Below, piece after piece: positions 6,637-13,513 of a stretch of 15,836 nucleotides of DNA. Position numbers and translations under genes: made by a program. The DNA lies in the NCBI GenBank assembly GCA_025928435.1, contig JAICJM010000084.1, positions 1 to 15,836 on the forward strand, read 5' to 3'. Every line of letters begins with the position of its first letter. Position 1 is the stretch's first letter. Below the pieces are notes generated by a model. It was not told the origin of the DNA. It did not search any database and saw nothing but the letters and a program-made list of their open reading frames with translations. The DNA is from Thermoleophilia bacterium. Its GTDB lineage: Bacteria > Actinomycetota > Thermoleophilia > Gaiellales > JAICJC01.

Positions 6637-7614
6637 ATGAGCGCACGACCGTGGACACTGGTGACGGGGGGCGCCGGCTACGTCGGCTCGCTCGTGGTCG
6701 ACGAGATCCTCGCCCGCGGCACGCGGGTGCGGGTGCTGGACGCCCTGCTGCACGGCGGCGTCCCCTCCCTGCTGGGAGCCTGGGGGCGGCCCGGCTTCGA
6801 GTTCGTGCGTGGCGATGTCCGCGATCCGCACGTCAGGCGGGCCGCCCTGGCCGGTGTGGACTCGGTCGTCCATCTCGCGGCGATCGTCGGCGACCCCGCC
6901 TGCGCGCGCCGGCCCGACCTGGCGCAGGAGGTCAATCTCGACGCCACGCGGGCGCTCCTGGCCGACTGCGAGGAGCTGGGTGTCAGGCGGGTGGTGTTCG
7001 CGTCGACCTGCAGCAACTACGGCAAGATGCCCGGCGATGTCCTCGCGACGGAGGAGTTCGAGCTGCGGCCGGTCTCGCTCTACGCCCAGACGAAGGTGGC
7101 CGCGGAGCTCGACGTGCTGGCGAAGGGCCGCAACGGGCTCGAGACGTGCTGCCTGCGGTTCGCGACCGTCTACGGCTCGTCGCCGCGCATGCGGTTCGAC
7201 CTCACGGTGAACGAATTCACCCGCGACCTCGTGCTCGGCGAGGAGCTCGTGGTCTTCGGCGAGCAGTTCTGGCGGCCGTACGTCCATGTCCGCGATGCCG
7301 CGCGGGCCGTGGGCGCGGTGCTCGACGCGCCGCGGGATGCGGTGGATGGGGAGGTCTTCAACGTGGGATCTACGGAGGAGAACTACCGCAAGCTCGACAT
7401 CGTCGAGCTGTTGCAGCAGCGCCTTCCCGACGCCCGGGTGCGGTACGTGCACAAGGACGAGGACCCGCGCGACTACCGCGTCGCGTTCGAGAAGATCGAC
7501 CTCGCGCTGGGCTACCGCCCCCGATGCACGGTGGGGGACGGGATCGACGAGATCATGGCGCTGCTCCGAAGCGGCATCGTCGACGAGCCCGCCGCCGAGG
7601 TCTACCGGAACTGA
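6637..7614 (+). CDS. NAD-dependent sugar epimerase/dehydratase (extended SDR)
   Basis: The 325-residue protein is an extended short-chain dehydrogenase that should act on an NDP-sugar in the cytoplasm. It has the NAD-binding TGGAGYVGS at 10-18, HLAAIVGD near 79-86, the Ser/Thr-rich active-site strand FASTCSNYG at 121-129, and the catalytic YAQTK at 149-153 (Tyr149, Lys153). RFATVYGSSPRMRFDLTVN and RPYVHVRDAARA follow, as in NDP-sugar epimerases. The pattern FASTCSNYGKM and the DLTVNEFT block are seen in a subgroup of epimerase/dehydratases of glycan and natural-product loci. I cannot assign the substrate. The ATG at 6637 is used because the family motif starts 10 residues later; the open frame continues upstream without family features. 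It is divergent from the deacetylase and probably co-transcribed with the phosphatase 8 bases downstream. Confidence 0.85.
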   Translation: MSARPWTLVTGGAGYVGSLVVDEILARGTRVRVLDALLHGGVPSLLGAWGRPGFEFVRGDVRDPHVRRAALAGVDSVVHLAAIVGDPACARRPDLAQEVNLDATRALLADCEELGVRRVVFASTCSNYGKMPGDVLATEEFELRPVSLYAQTKVAAELDVLAKGRNGLETCCLRFATVYGSSPRMRFDLTVNEFTRDLVLGEELVVFGEQFWRPYVHVRDAARAVGAVLDAPRDAVDGEVFNVGSTEENYRKLDIVELLQQRLPDARVRYVHKDEDPRDYRVAFEKIDLALGYRPRCTVGDGIDEIMALLRSGIVDEPAAEVYRN

Positions 7615-7622
7615 GGCACACG

Positions 7623-8243
7623 ATGCCGCGGGCGGTCGGGAGCGGCGCGACCGCCATGCTCGGGCGAGGCACAACGCGGCGGGCCCGAGGGCGCCGGGCG
7701 GTGCCTGCCCGGGCGCTCGCGGCCATGCTCTTCGCCGCCCTAGTCATCCTGGGAGCCGCCGTGCGCGGGGGACGTCTCGAGGGGGTCGACCACTTCGCAT
7801 CCATTCACCTCCAGCCGCTGCGGAAGGGGGACTGGAGCCTCCTGACGGCGCCTGCCGGGCCGGTCGCGGCGCCGCTCCTCCTGCTCGTCGGCGCGGTGGC
7901 CATGCGGCGCCCAGCCAGGGTCCGGGCGGCATGGATCCTCGTCTTCGCCGTAGGTGTCGCGATCGAGGTCGTCGGCAAACGCCTGGTGGTGCGCGCCCAC
8001 GTCGACGCCGACCACCTGCCCTGGCATGCGCACGACGGCTTCCCGTCCGGGCACACCATACGCGGCGTAATCGTGGCCGGGGCCCTCGCGGCCGCCTGGC
8101 CGACCGCCCGCATCCCCCTCGTCGTCTGGGCGGTCGCAAACGCGGCGCTCGTGGAAACGACGGGGATGCACCCGCTCTCGGAGGTCGTGGGCGGCCTCCT
8201 CGGTGGGGCGGCCCTCGTCGCATGCGTGTGGACCTCGCGCTGA
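7623..8243 (+). CDS. PAP2-superfamily membrane phosphatase, motif-degenerate
   Basis: The 206-residue protein has a basic N-terminus, a first membrane segment at about 31-47 and further segments at about 78-93, 101-118, 147-160 and 163-175. The PAP2 motif 2 is clear: DGFPSGHT at 138-145 (His144). Motif 3 is reduced to MHPLSEVVGG, where His183 is kept but the usual Ser-Arg pair upstream is absent (ETTG) and the aspartate is replaced by Glu187. Motif 1 is only partly recognisable (KRLVVRAHVD; Lys119, Arg124, no RPRP). PAP2 enzymes dephosphorylate lipid phosphates such as undecaprenyl diphosphate at the outer membrane face, which would suit a glycan locus by recycling carrier. The ATG at 7623 follows GAGG, which overlaps the epimerase stop with a 5-base spacer plus the start context, so the two genes are coupled. 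Activity is uncertain because of the altered motifs. Confidence 0.7.
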   Translation: MPRAVGSGATAMLGRGTTRRARGRRAVPARALAAMLFAALVILGAAVRGGRLEGVDHFASIHLQPLRKGDWSLLTAPAGPVAAPLLLLVGAVAMRRPARVRAAWILVFAVGVAIEVVGKRLVVRAHVDADHLPWHAHDGFPSGHTIRGVIVAGALAAAWPTARIPLVVWAVANAALVETTGMHPLSEVVGGLLGGAALVACVWTSR

Positions 8244-8260
8244 CGCGCGCCCCGCGTCAG
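8240..8260. terminator. Hairpin containing both stop codons of convergent genes
   Basis: CTGACGCG (8240-8247) and CGCGTCAG (8253-8260) form a perfect 8-bp inverted repeat around a 5-base loop. The stop of the phosphatase (TGA, 8241-8243) lies in the left arm and the stop of the convergent PKD protein (8259-8257 on the minus strand) in the right arm. The position between two converging genes suggests a bidirectional terminator. No T-tract follows on either side, so it is a GC-rich, tract-less terminator at best. Confidence 0.5.
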
Positions 8261-11200
8261 GGCTTGTAGACGGCGACGTCGTCCGCGTAGAACCCGGTGC
8301 CGGCCGCCGCCTTGGAGACGTAGGCGTTGAGATCCAGCGTCGACCCTCCGGGGGCCGCGGGGGTATAGGTGAGGCTGATCTGCTGCCAGGCGGTCGTGAG
8401 CTTCACCTGGGACGTGCCTGTGCCGATCAGCGTCGAGCCGGTGTATTCGCGGAACCGCAGGGTCAGCGTCGCCCCCGCGGTATCCGCCCGAACCCACATC
8501 GACGCGACATACGGGCCGGTCGAGCTCGTGGTCACCCAGTTCGGCGAGTCGTTCAGGAGCGTGGTCGCCGCGGTCGCGTTCGGGTTGGCGAGCTGCGCGG
8601 CGAACCCGCCGGAGTGGCCGCCCGCGACGCGGGCAAGGATGACGCCGGCGTCCCCGCCGGAGGTGTTCCACCCGGTGGTGTTCGTCTCGAAGCCGAAGTT
8701 GGCCGCCAGGTTCTGACGGACGGTCACCTGGGTCGTCGCCGCCGACGCGTTCCCGGCGCTGTCCGTGACCGTGACGGTGACCGTGTAGGTCCCCGCCGCG
8801 GTGTACACATGGGTCGCCGTGGCCCCGGACTGGGGGTCCGTCGGCGCCGACCCGTCGCCCCAGCGGAACGCGTACGTTGCGATCCCGGTGGCGTCGTTGT
8901 CGGACGACCCGGAGGCGTCGGCCGTCACGGCGAGCTGGCTCGGGCTCACCGCGATCGCCGCGAGCGTGGCCGCCGGCGGGTCGTCGGTCACCGTCACCAC
9001 GCGTGTGGCGGTCGAGGACTCACCCGCCGTGTCGGTGACGCTCACGGTCACCGTGTACGTCCCCGCGGCCGAGTACGTGTGGCTCGCCGTTGCGAGGGCC
9101 TGCGGGCCGGTCGGTCCCGACCCGTCTCCCCAGGTGAACGCGTAGCGTGCGATCGGGAAGGCGTCGCCGTCCGTGGACGCGGACGCATCGGCCGAGACGG
9201 AGACGCCGATCTTCCCCGAGGTGGGGCTCACGGTCAGCGCCGCCACCGGCGGGGAATCGTTCGCGCTCACCGTGACCGTCCCCGTCGCGGTGGACGAATT
9301 GCCGGCGCTGTCGGTCACCGTGACGGTCACCTGGTAGGTTCCGGCATCCTGGTACGTGTGCGTGGCCGTCGGATCGCCCCGCGCGCCCGTGCCGGCGGAG
9401 GCGTCCCCCCAGTCGAAGCTGTAGGTGGCGATCGGCGTGCCGTCGGTGTCGGTCGACGCCGAGGCGTCCGCCGACACCTGGAGCGGCGCCGTCCCGCTCT
9501 CCGGAGAGACGCTCAACACCGCGTCGGGCGGGGAGTCCCCGGCCGCCGTGACGGTTCTGGTCGCCGTGGACGAGAGCCCGCCCGTGTCCGTCACGGCCAC
9601 CGTGACGGTGTAGCTGCCGGGATCCTGGTACGTGTGCGTGGCCGTCGCGGCGGACTGCGCACCCGTCGCGGCCGACCCGTCGCCCCAGTCGAAGCTGTAC
9701 GTCGCTATCGGCGTCGCGTCGGTGTCGGTCGAGGCGGAGGCGTCGGCCGAGACCTGCAGCGGCGCCGAGCCGCTCGTCGGCGACACGCTCAAGGCGGCGG
9801 CGGGCGCCGCCTCCCCGGTTACGGTCACCGCCTTCGTCGCCGTGGACGACAGGCCGGCGGTATCGGTCACCGTGACGTTCACGGTGTAGGTGCCGGGGGT
9901 CGAGTAGGTGTGAGTGGCCGTCGCCCCGCCCTGAGGGCCGGTGCCGGCCGACCCGTCACCCCAATCGAATGCGTATGTCGCGATCGGCGTCGCGTCGGTG
10001 TCGGTCGAGGCGGACGCGTCCGCCGACACCTGGACCGGCGCCGTCCCGGTCCCCGGCGCCACGCTCAGGGCGGCGGCCGGCGGGGCGTCGGGCGGCGTCA
10101 CCGCGACCGTCTTCGTCGCCGTCGACGACAGGCCGCCCGTGTCCGTCACGGTCACGGTGACGGTGTAGGTGCCGGCGGATTGGTAGGTGTGCGCGGCCGT
10201 GGCACCGGCCTGCGCGCCCGCCGCGGCCGAACCGTCGCCCCAGTCGAAGCTGTACGACGCGATCGGCCAGGCGTCCCCGTCGGTGGACGCGGATGCGTCC
10301 GCGGAGACCTGAAGCGGTGCCGAGCCGCTCGCGGGCGACACGCTCACCGCCGCCGTCGGGGCGTTGTCGGCCGCCGGCTCGTACTGATATTCGAAGGCGC
10401 CCCGGTCGTCGTACGTCCGCGGACCGCTCCCCGAGTTCGTGACCTCCAGGTCGTCCACGCGCGGGCTGCCGTCGGCGTCGTTGAGCGGCTGGCCGCTGAC
10501 GCCGGAGCTCGCGGAGTCGATCGCGGGCGATGCGGCCGTCAGGTGGAAGTCGCCACCCGTCGGTGACTTCCACTGCGGGTCGCCGTCGACTCCCTGCATC
10601 TCCTGGCCGGTAGCCGACTGGAACGCGGCGAGCGACCGGTAGCTGACGGAGTTCCAGATGAGGATGACGTCGGGCGTCGTGAGGTGAACCAGGTCGTAGT
10701 CCATCGTCGTCCCGGTGACCGACGCATGGTCGACACGGATGTCGCTGCGCGTGCGCGGGCTGTTGATGCCGTTGTCGACGCTGATGTTGTTCGCGATCGT
10801 CGTGCCCGTCGATCCACCCTCCGCATTGATCCCCGCCGTGACGTTCCTGTACGCGCTGTTGGCGATCAGTCTGTTCCCCGTCGAGGAGTAGTTGTCGATG
10901 CCGTGATCGCCGTTGCCGTACGTGGCGTTATCCGTGACGAGGTTGTTGTTCGAGCCGGTGTAGATCTCGATTCCGGAGTCCTCGTTGTCGTGTGTGAGAT
11001 TGGAGGAGACGACGTTCTGTGTCGACCCGTACAGGCGGATGCCGCTGGCCGCGCGCTGGTACACCTGCGCGTTCGCCCACACCTCGTTGTCGAGCACCTG
11101 GCAGCCGCTGGCGGAGTCGAGATAGATCCCGTAACTCGAATTGTCGTGCACCTTGTTGAACGAGAACACGGAGCTCGTCGAGTTCGCGACGTATATGCCT

Positions 11201-13038
11201 TTTGCCGTCCCCCCGGACGTGGGTTGCCCGGCGAACGAGACGGTGTTGCCGATCAGCTTGACGTTGGACGAGTTCGACGAGACGTGGAATCCGTCGCTGG
11301 TCGACTTGGTGACGTTGAACCCCTCGATCGTCACGTAGCTCTTGTTGGAGACATAGAACCCGTACTTCCCCCCGGTCACCGTCACCTTGGCGCCCGGAGC
11401 GGCGGTGAAGGTGACCGGAGATCCCGCCGAGCCCGACCGGACGGTCACCTGCTCGTTGTAGGTGCCGGCCGAGACGACCACCGTCGTGCCGGGAGACGTC
11501 CGCGCGGCAGCCGCACTGATCGTGCAGAGCGGCACGGCGGACGTGCCTGCGCCGGTGTCCGAGCACGACGGGTTGTTCCCGGCCACGTAGATCGTCCCGT
11601 TCGCGGGAGGAAGCGGCGGAGGCGTCCCGATCGTGTAGGAGTCCATCACGCTCCCCTGGGCGCAGGTGACGTCGTCGGCGGAGGTCGGTGGGCCGCAGAT
11701 CGCGTCGATGCGCATCCCCGTGCTGTTCACGTCGACGCGGAGGTGCTCGATGTGCATGGCCCGGTAGGCCGTGCGCGGGTCGGTGCTCGTCCACGGCGGC
11801 TCGAGCGTCGAGCCCCCGCCGCCGGTGGTGATGTGCGTGATCCGGTGGATGGGCTGGAACCGCTCGTAATCGTGCGAGTGGCCGTTCAGGTTCAACACGT
11901 ACTTCGGATACTTGTCTCCGAGCGCATCCAGGGTGTTCGCGAGCGTCGTGTCGCCGGGATGGAGCCCCGTCGAGTACGCGGGACGGTGTCCGAACGTGAC
12001 GATGTAGTTGATGGTGGCGTCGGCCTGGGCCGCCGCCATGACGGAATCCGCCCTGGCCGACCAGTCGCGCCAGGTCGCTGACGTGTATGGCTCCGGGTAG
12101 GAGATGAAGCGAACGCCCCCGGCGTCGAACCAACTCCAGTCCTCACCGCAACATCCGGCGGTCGGCGAGCCGGTTGCGCCCTGTGCGTTTGGGAGTGCGA
12201 ACCGGCCCTTGTAATTCCGCAGGTCGTCGGCCGAGGGGGTCTCCCATTCGTGGTTCCCCCACGCCGGCATGTATGCGGCGGAGCGGCTCCACGCCATGAC
12301 GTCGTTGAAGTGCTGGTCCACCGCGCCCTGGCCGTTCACGTTCCCGTAGGCGAGGTCCCCCACCACGAGCACGAACGCGGGGTTGTCGGCGGCGATCTGC
12401 GCCTGGGTGACGGCCACGTTCGGGTAGGCGTCCGAGCTTCCGACGTCCGCCTCCACGTCGAAGCGGAAGTCGCCCGTCGGATCGGTGGAGAACGTCCCAT
12501 CGGGCCCGCCGCCGATCGAGTAGTGGTATGTCGCCCCGGCTTGCAGGCCGGTCAAGTCGGCCTCTTCGAACGGCCCGGATGACGAGAACGGCATCGGGCT
12601 CGGCGCGTGCGCGGCAACGGTCGTCCCGTAGCTCGACGTGGCGCCGTACTGGATGTCGGTCGCGGTCCCGCGCCAGTCGAACGTCACCGAGGTCGACCCG
12701 GTGTACGTGTAATGGACCTCATCCGCCGTGCCGCTCGACGCACCGCTCGGTGCGGCGACCCCGAGGCCGAGCGCGAGGGCGCACAGCGCCGCCGCCACGA
12801 CGACGTGGGGGTTGATCCGCCGGCGGCTTCGCCGCTCGGACTGCGCTTCGTCGTCGTCTGCCGCCGAGGACGCCGGCGCGCCGCCGGGCGGCGCGTCGCG
12901 GGTGAGGTCCTCGGGAGAGGGCTCGGCGCCGGCCGGCCGCCTGCGACGAGCGGCCAGCATGCCGGCGGCGACCGCGAGCGCGTACATCGCGACGCCTGCC
13001 GCGGCGACGTTCCTGATCTTCCTGCGCTTGGCCCTCAC
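8257..13038 (-). CDS. Giant secreted protein: metallophosphoesterase, beta-helix, six PKD domains, CBM-like end
   Basis: Numbering from the GTG at 13038 gives 1593 residues. Domain order: hydrophobic segment at about 12-30, an Arg- then acid-rich linker, a second hydrophobic segment at about 78-96 preceded by RRSRRR (signal-peptide-like), and a small beta domain at about 107-190. A purple-acid-phosphatase-like metallophosphoesterase follows at about 190-470: EADVG (Asp198), GDLAYG (Asp228, Tyr231), GNHEWE (Asn262, His263), FGHRPAYS (His351) and NGHSHDYER (His387, His389). Then come a right-handed parallel beta-helix at about 480-890, opening like DUF1565 (IYVAGNN...PGTTVVVSAGTYNE) with many N/G/D turns, six PKD domains at about 893-1439, and a carbohydrate-binding-like module at about 1440-1593 (NFGFETNTTGWNTSG start). 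It probably acts outside the cell on a phosphorylated or glycan substrate. No sorting motif or C-terminal anchor is visible. The GTG at 13038 has GGGAGG nine bases upstream; a GTG at 13071 in frame has none. The exact substrate is unknown. Confidence 0.85.
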   Translation of the reverse strand: MRAKRRKIRNVAAAGVAMYALAVAAGMLAARRRRPAGAEPSPEDLTRDAPPGGAPASSAADDDEAQSERRSRRRINPHVVVAAALCALALGLGVAAPSGASSGTADEVHYTYTGSTSVTFDWRGTATDIQYGATSSYGTTVAAHAPSPMPFSSSGPFEEADLTGLQAGATYHYSIGGGPDGTFSTDPTGDFRFDVEADVGSSDAYPNVAVTQAQIAADNPAFVLVVGDLAYGNVNGQGAVDQHFNDVMAWSRSAAYMPAWGNHEWETPSADDLRNYKGRFALPNAQGATGSPTAGCCGEDWSWFDAGGVRFISYPEPYTSATWRDWSARADSVMAAAQADATINYIVTFGHRPAYSTGLHPGDTTLANTLDALGDKYPKYVLNLNGHSHDYERFQPIHRITHITTGGGGSTLEPPWTSTDPRTAYRAMHIEHLRVDVNSTGMRIDAICGPPTSADDVTCAQGSVMDSYTIGTPPPLPPANGTIYVAGNNPSCSDTGAGTSAVPLCTISAAAARTSPGTTVVVSAGTYNEQVTVRSGSAGSPVTFTAAPGAKVTVTGGKYGFYVSNKSYVTIEGFNVTKSTSDGFHVSSNSSNVKLIGNTVSFAGQPTSGGTAKGIYVANSTSSVFSFNKVHDNSSYGIYLDSASGCQVLDNEVWANAQVYQRAASGIRLYGSTQNVVSSNLTHDNEDSGIEIYTGSNNNLVTDNATYGNGDHGIDNYSSTGNRLIANSAYRNVTAGINAEGGSTGTTIANNISVDNGINSPRTRSDIRVDHASVTGTTMDYDLVHLTTPDVILIWNSVSYRSLAAFQSATGQEMQGVDGDPQWKSPTGGDFHLTAASPAIDSASSGVSGQPLNDADGSPRVDDLEVTNSGSGPRTYDDRGAFEYQYEPAADNAPTAAVSVSPASGSAPLQVSADASASTDGDAWPIASYSFDWGDGSAAAGAQAGATAAHTYQSAGTYTVTVTVTDTGGLSSTATKTVAVTPPDAPPAAALSVAPGTGTAPVQVSADASASTDTDATPIATYAFDWGDGSAGTGPQGGATATHTYSTPGTYTVNVTVTDTAGLSSTATKAVTVTGEAAPAAALSVSPTSGSAPLQVSADASASTDTDATPIATYSFDWGDGSAATGAQSAATATHTYQDPGSYTVTVAVTDTGGLSSTATRTVTAAGDSPPDAVLSVSPESGTAPLQVSADASASTDTDGTPIATYSFDWGDASAGTGARGDPTATHTYQDAGTYQVTVTVTDSAGNSSTATGTVTVSANDSPPVAALTVSPTSGKIGVSVSADASASTDGDAFPIARYAFTWGDGSGPTGPQALATASHTYSAAGTYTVTVSVTDTAGESSTATRVVTVTDDPPAATLAAIAVSPSQLAVTADASGSSDNDATGIATYAFRWGDGSAPTDPQSGATATHVYTAAGTYTVTVTVTDSAGNASAATTQVTVRQNLAANFGFETNTTGWNTSGGDAGVILARVAGGHSGGFAAQLANPNATAATTLLNDSPNWVTTSSTGPYVASMWVRADTAGATLTLRFREYTGSTLIGTGTSQVKLTTAWQQISLTYTPAAPGGSTLDLNAYVSKAAAGTGFYADDVAVYKP
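8722..10362 (-). repeat. Six tandem PKD-domain repeats, period 270-279 bases
   Basis: The block codes for six PKD (Ig-like) domains of about 90-93 residues. Each has a SADAS(A/G)S(T/S)D core, a F-x-WGD(G/A)S strand, an (A/S)HTY or (T)HVY turn and a GTY-x-VTV-x-VTD end. The SADAS-coding points lie near 10292, 10013, 9737, 9461, 9182 and 8912 on the plus-strand numbering, so the unit length is nearly constant. The four N-terminal units (high coordinates) are closer to each other than to the last two; the sixth has lost the proline-rich entry segment and carries SSDND in place of STDTD. PKD arrays usually act as rigid spacers or adhesion modules in surface proteins. Confidence 0.88.
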
Positions 13039-13047
13039 ACGCGTGGT

Positions 13048-13053
13048 CCTCCC
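13048..13053 (-). promoter_or_regulatory. Shine-Dalgarno site that sets the start of the giant gene
   Basis: On the minus strand, GGGAGG lies nine bases before the GTG at 13038. No comparable site precedes the in-frame GTG at 13071, where the nearest purines (AGGA) are about 13 bases away. This is why the shorter, 1593-residue product is preferred. Confidence 0.55.
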
Positions 13054-13071
13054 GGAGATGGGCTCCGCCAC

Positions 13072-13513
13072 GCTAACGACAGGGTCCTGCCCGGGCTACT
13101 CCCAGATCGGGCAGGTTTTGGTCTAGTAACGGACGCGTGGCCCGGTCGCTCACCGGGGCGCGCGGCTCAGTACGAGCAGCGCGTCACCAACTGGGATCGG
13201 CAGCAGGAGACGATGTGTGCGTTCGCCGTTTGCATCGTGTGCTCCGGCCCGGCTGGATGGTGCGCCTGCCGGCACCTCAGCGGCTGGCGTTGCTGGGCGC
13301 GTTCGCGTACGGCGAATCCGGGCCCTCGCCCGAGCTGCGGCGAAGCCCGGCGGCTTCCGGAATGGCCACCGACCAGGCCCGCGGCCAGGGGCTCTCATGT
13401 CGCCGCAACTCCTCCCGGTAGCGGGCTACGCGGGTTGCCCTGGCCGGGGCGGGCGCGACCGCCGCGCTCGCCGCGTCGGTCGCCGCCGAGCTGCTCGACG
13501 GCGACACGGTGAA
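13072..13513. other. Gene-poor stretch with inverted repeats and a possible coding remnant
   Basis: About 440 bases lie between the giant gene and the broken kinase without a convincing intact gene. Besides the inverted repeats near 13086-13157, one plus-strand frame looks coding-like: from a GTG at 13239 it gives MVRLPAPQRLALLGAFAYGE-like sequence, meets a TAG at 13419-13421, then continues in the same frame through an Ala-rich helical stretch (VALAGAGATAALAASVAAEL) to a TGA at 13542-13544. That could be the remains of a gene interrupted by one stop. I do not recognise a family, and short open frames arise easily at this GC content. A minus-strand frame with an ATG at 13398 after GGGAGGAG gives only Arg-rich protein and is not convincing. 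Confidence 0.25.
13086..13115. promoter_or_regulatory. Perfect 8-bp inverted repeat upstream of the giant gene
   Basis: CCTGCCCG (13086-13093) and CGGGCAGG (13108-13115) are perfect complements separated by 14 bases. On the plus strand the right arm is followed by TTTT, giving an intrinsic-terminator shape, but no plus-strand gene is seen upstream. On the minus strand it lies 48-77 bases before the GTG at 13038, where an operator or leader hairpin would sit. A second, smaller inverted repeat (CCCGGT/ACCGGG, 13141-13157, 5-base loop) lies just beyond it. Confidence 0.4.

Noticed and set aside
6424..7674. Upstream extension of the deacetylase frame opposite the epimerase gene
   Set aside because: It is antisense to a well-supported epimerase, has no NodB-related sequence, and a promoter-like element precedes the ATG at 6423.
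8722..10362. Considered whether the regular repeats could be a CRISPR array or satellite
   Set aside because: Units are about 275 bases, divergent, in frame, and code for PKD domains; there are no short identical repeats with unique spacers.
8203..10566. Long plus-strand open frame (787 codons) opposite the PKD repeats
   Set aside because: It mirrors the repeat periodicity of the minus-strand PKD domains, is extremely rich in Arg and Gly, and matches no family. It is an antisense shadow of GC-rich repeats.
10684..12081. Plus-strand open frame opposite the beta-helix and phosphoesterase
   Set aside because: Val/Arg/Asp-rich with no family features, while the minus strand encodes conserved metal-binding motifs in the same place.
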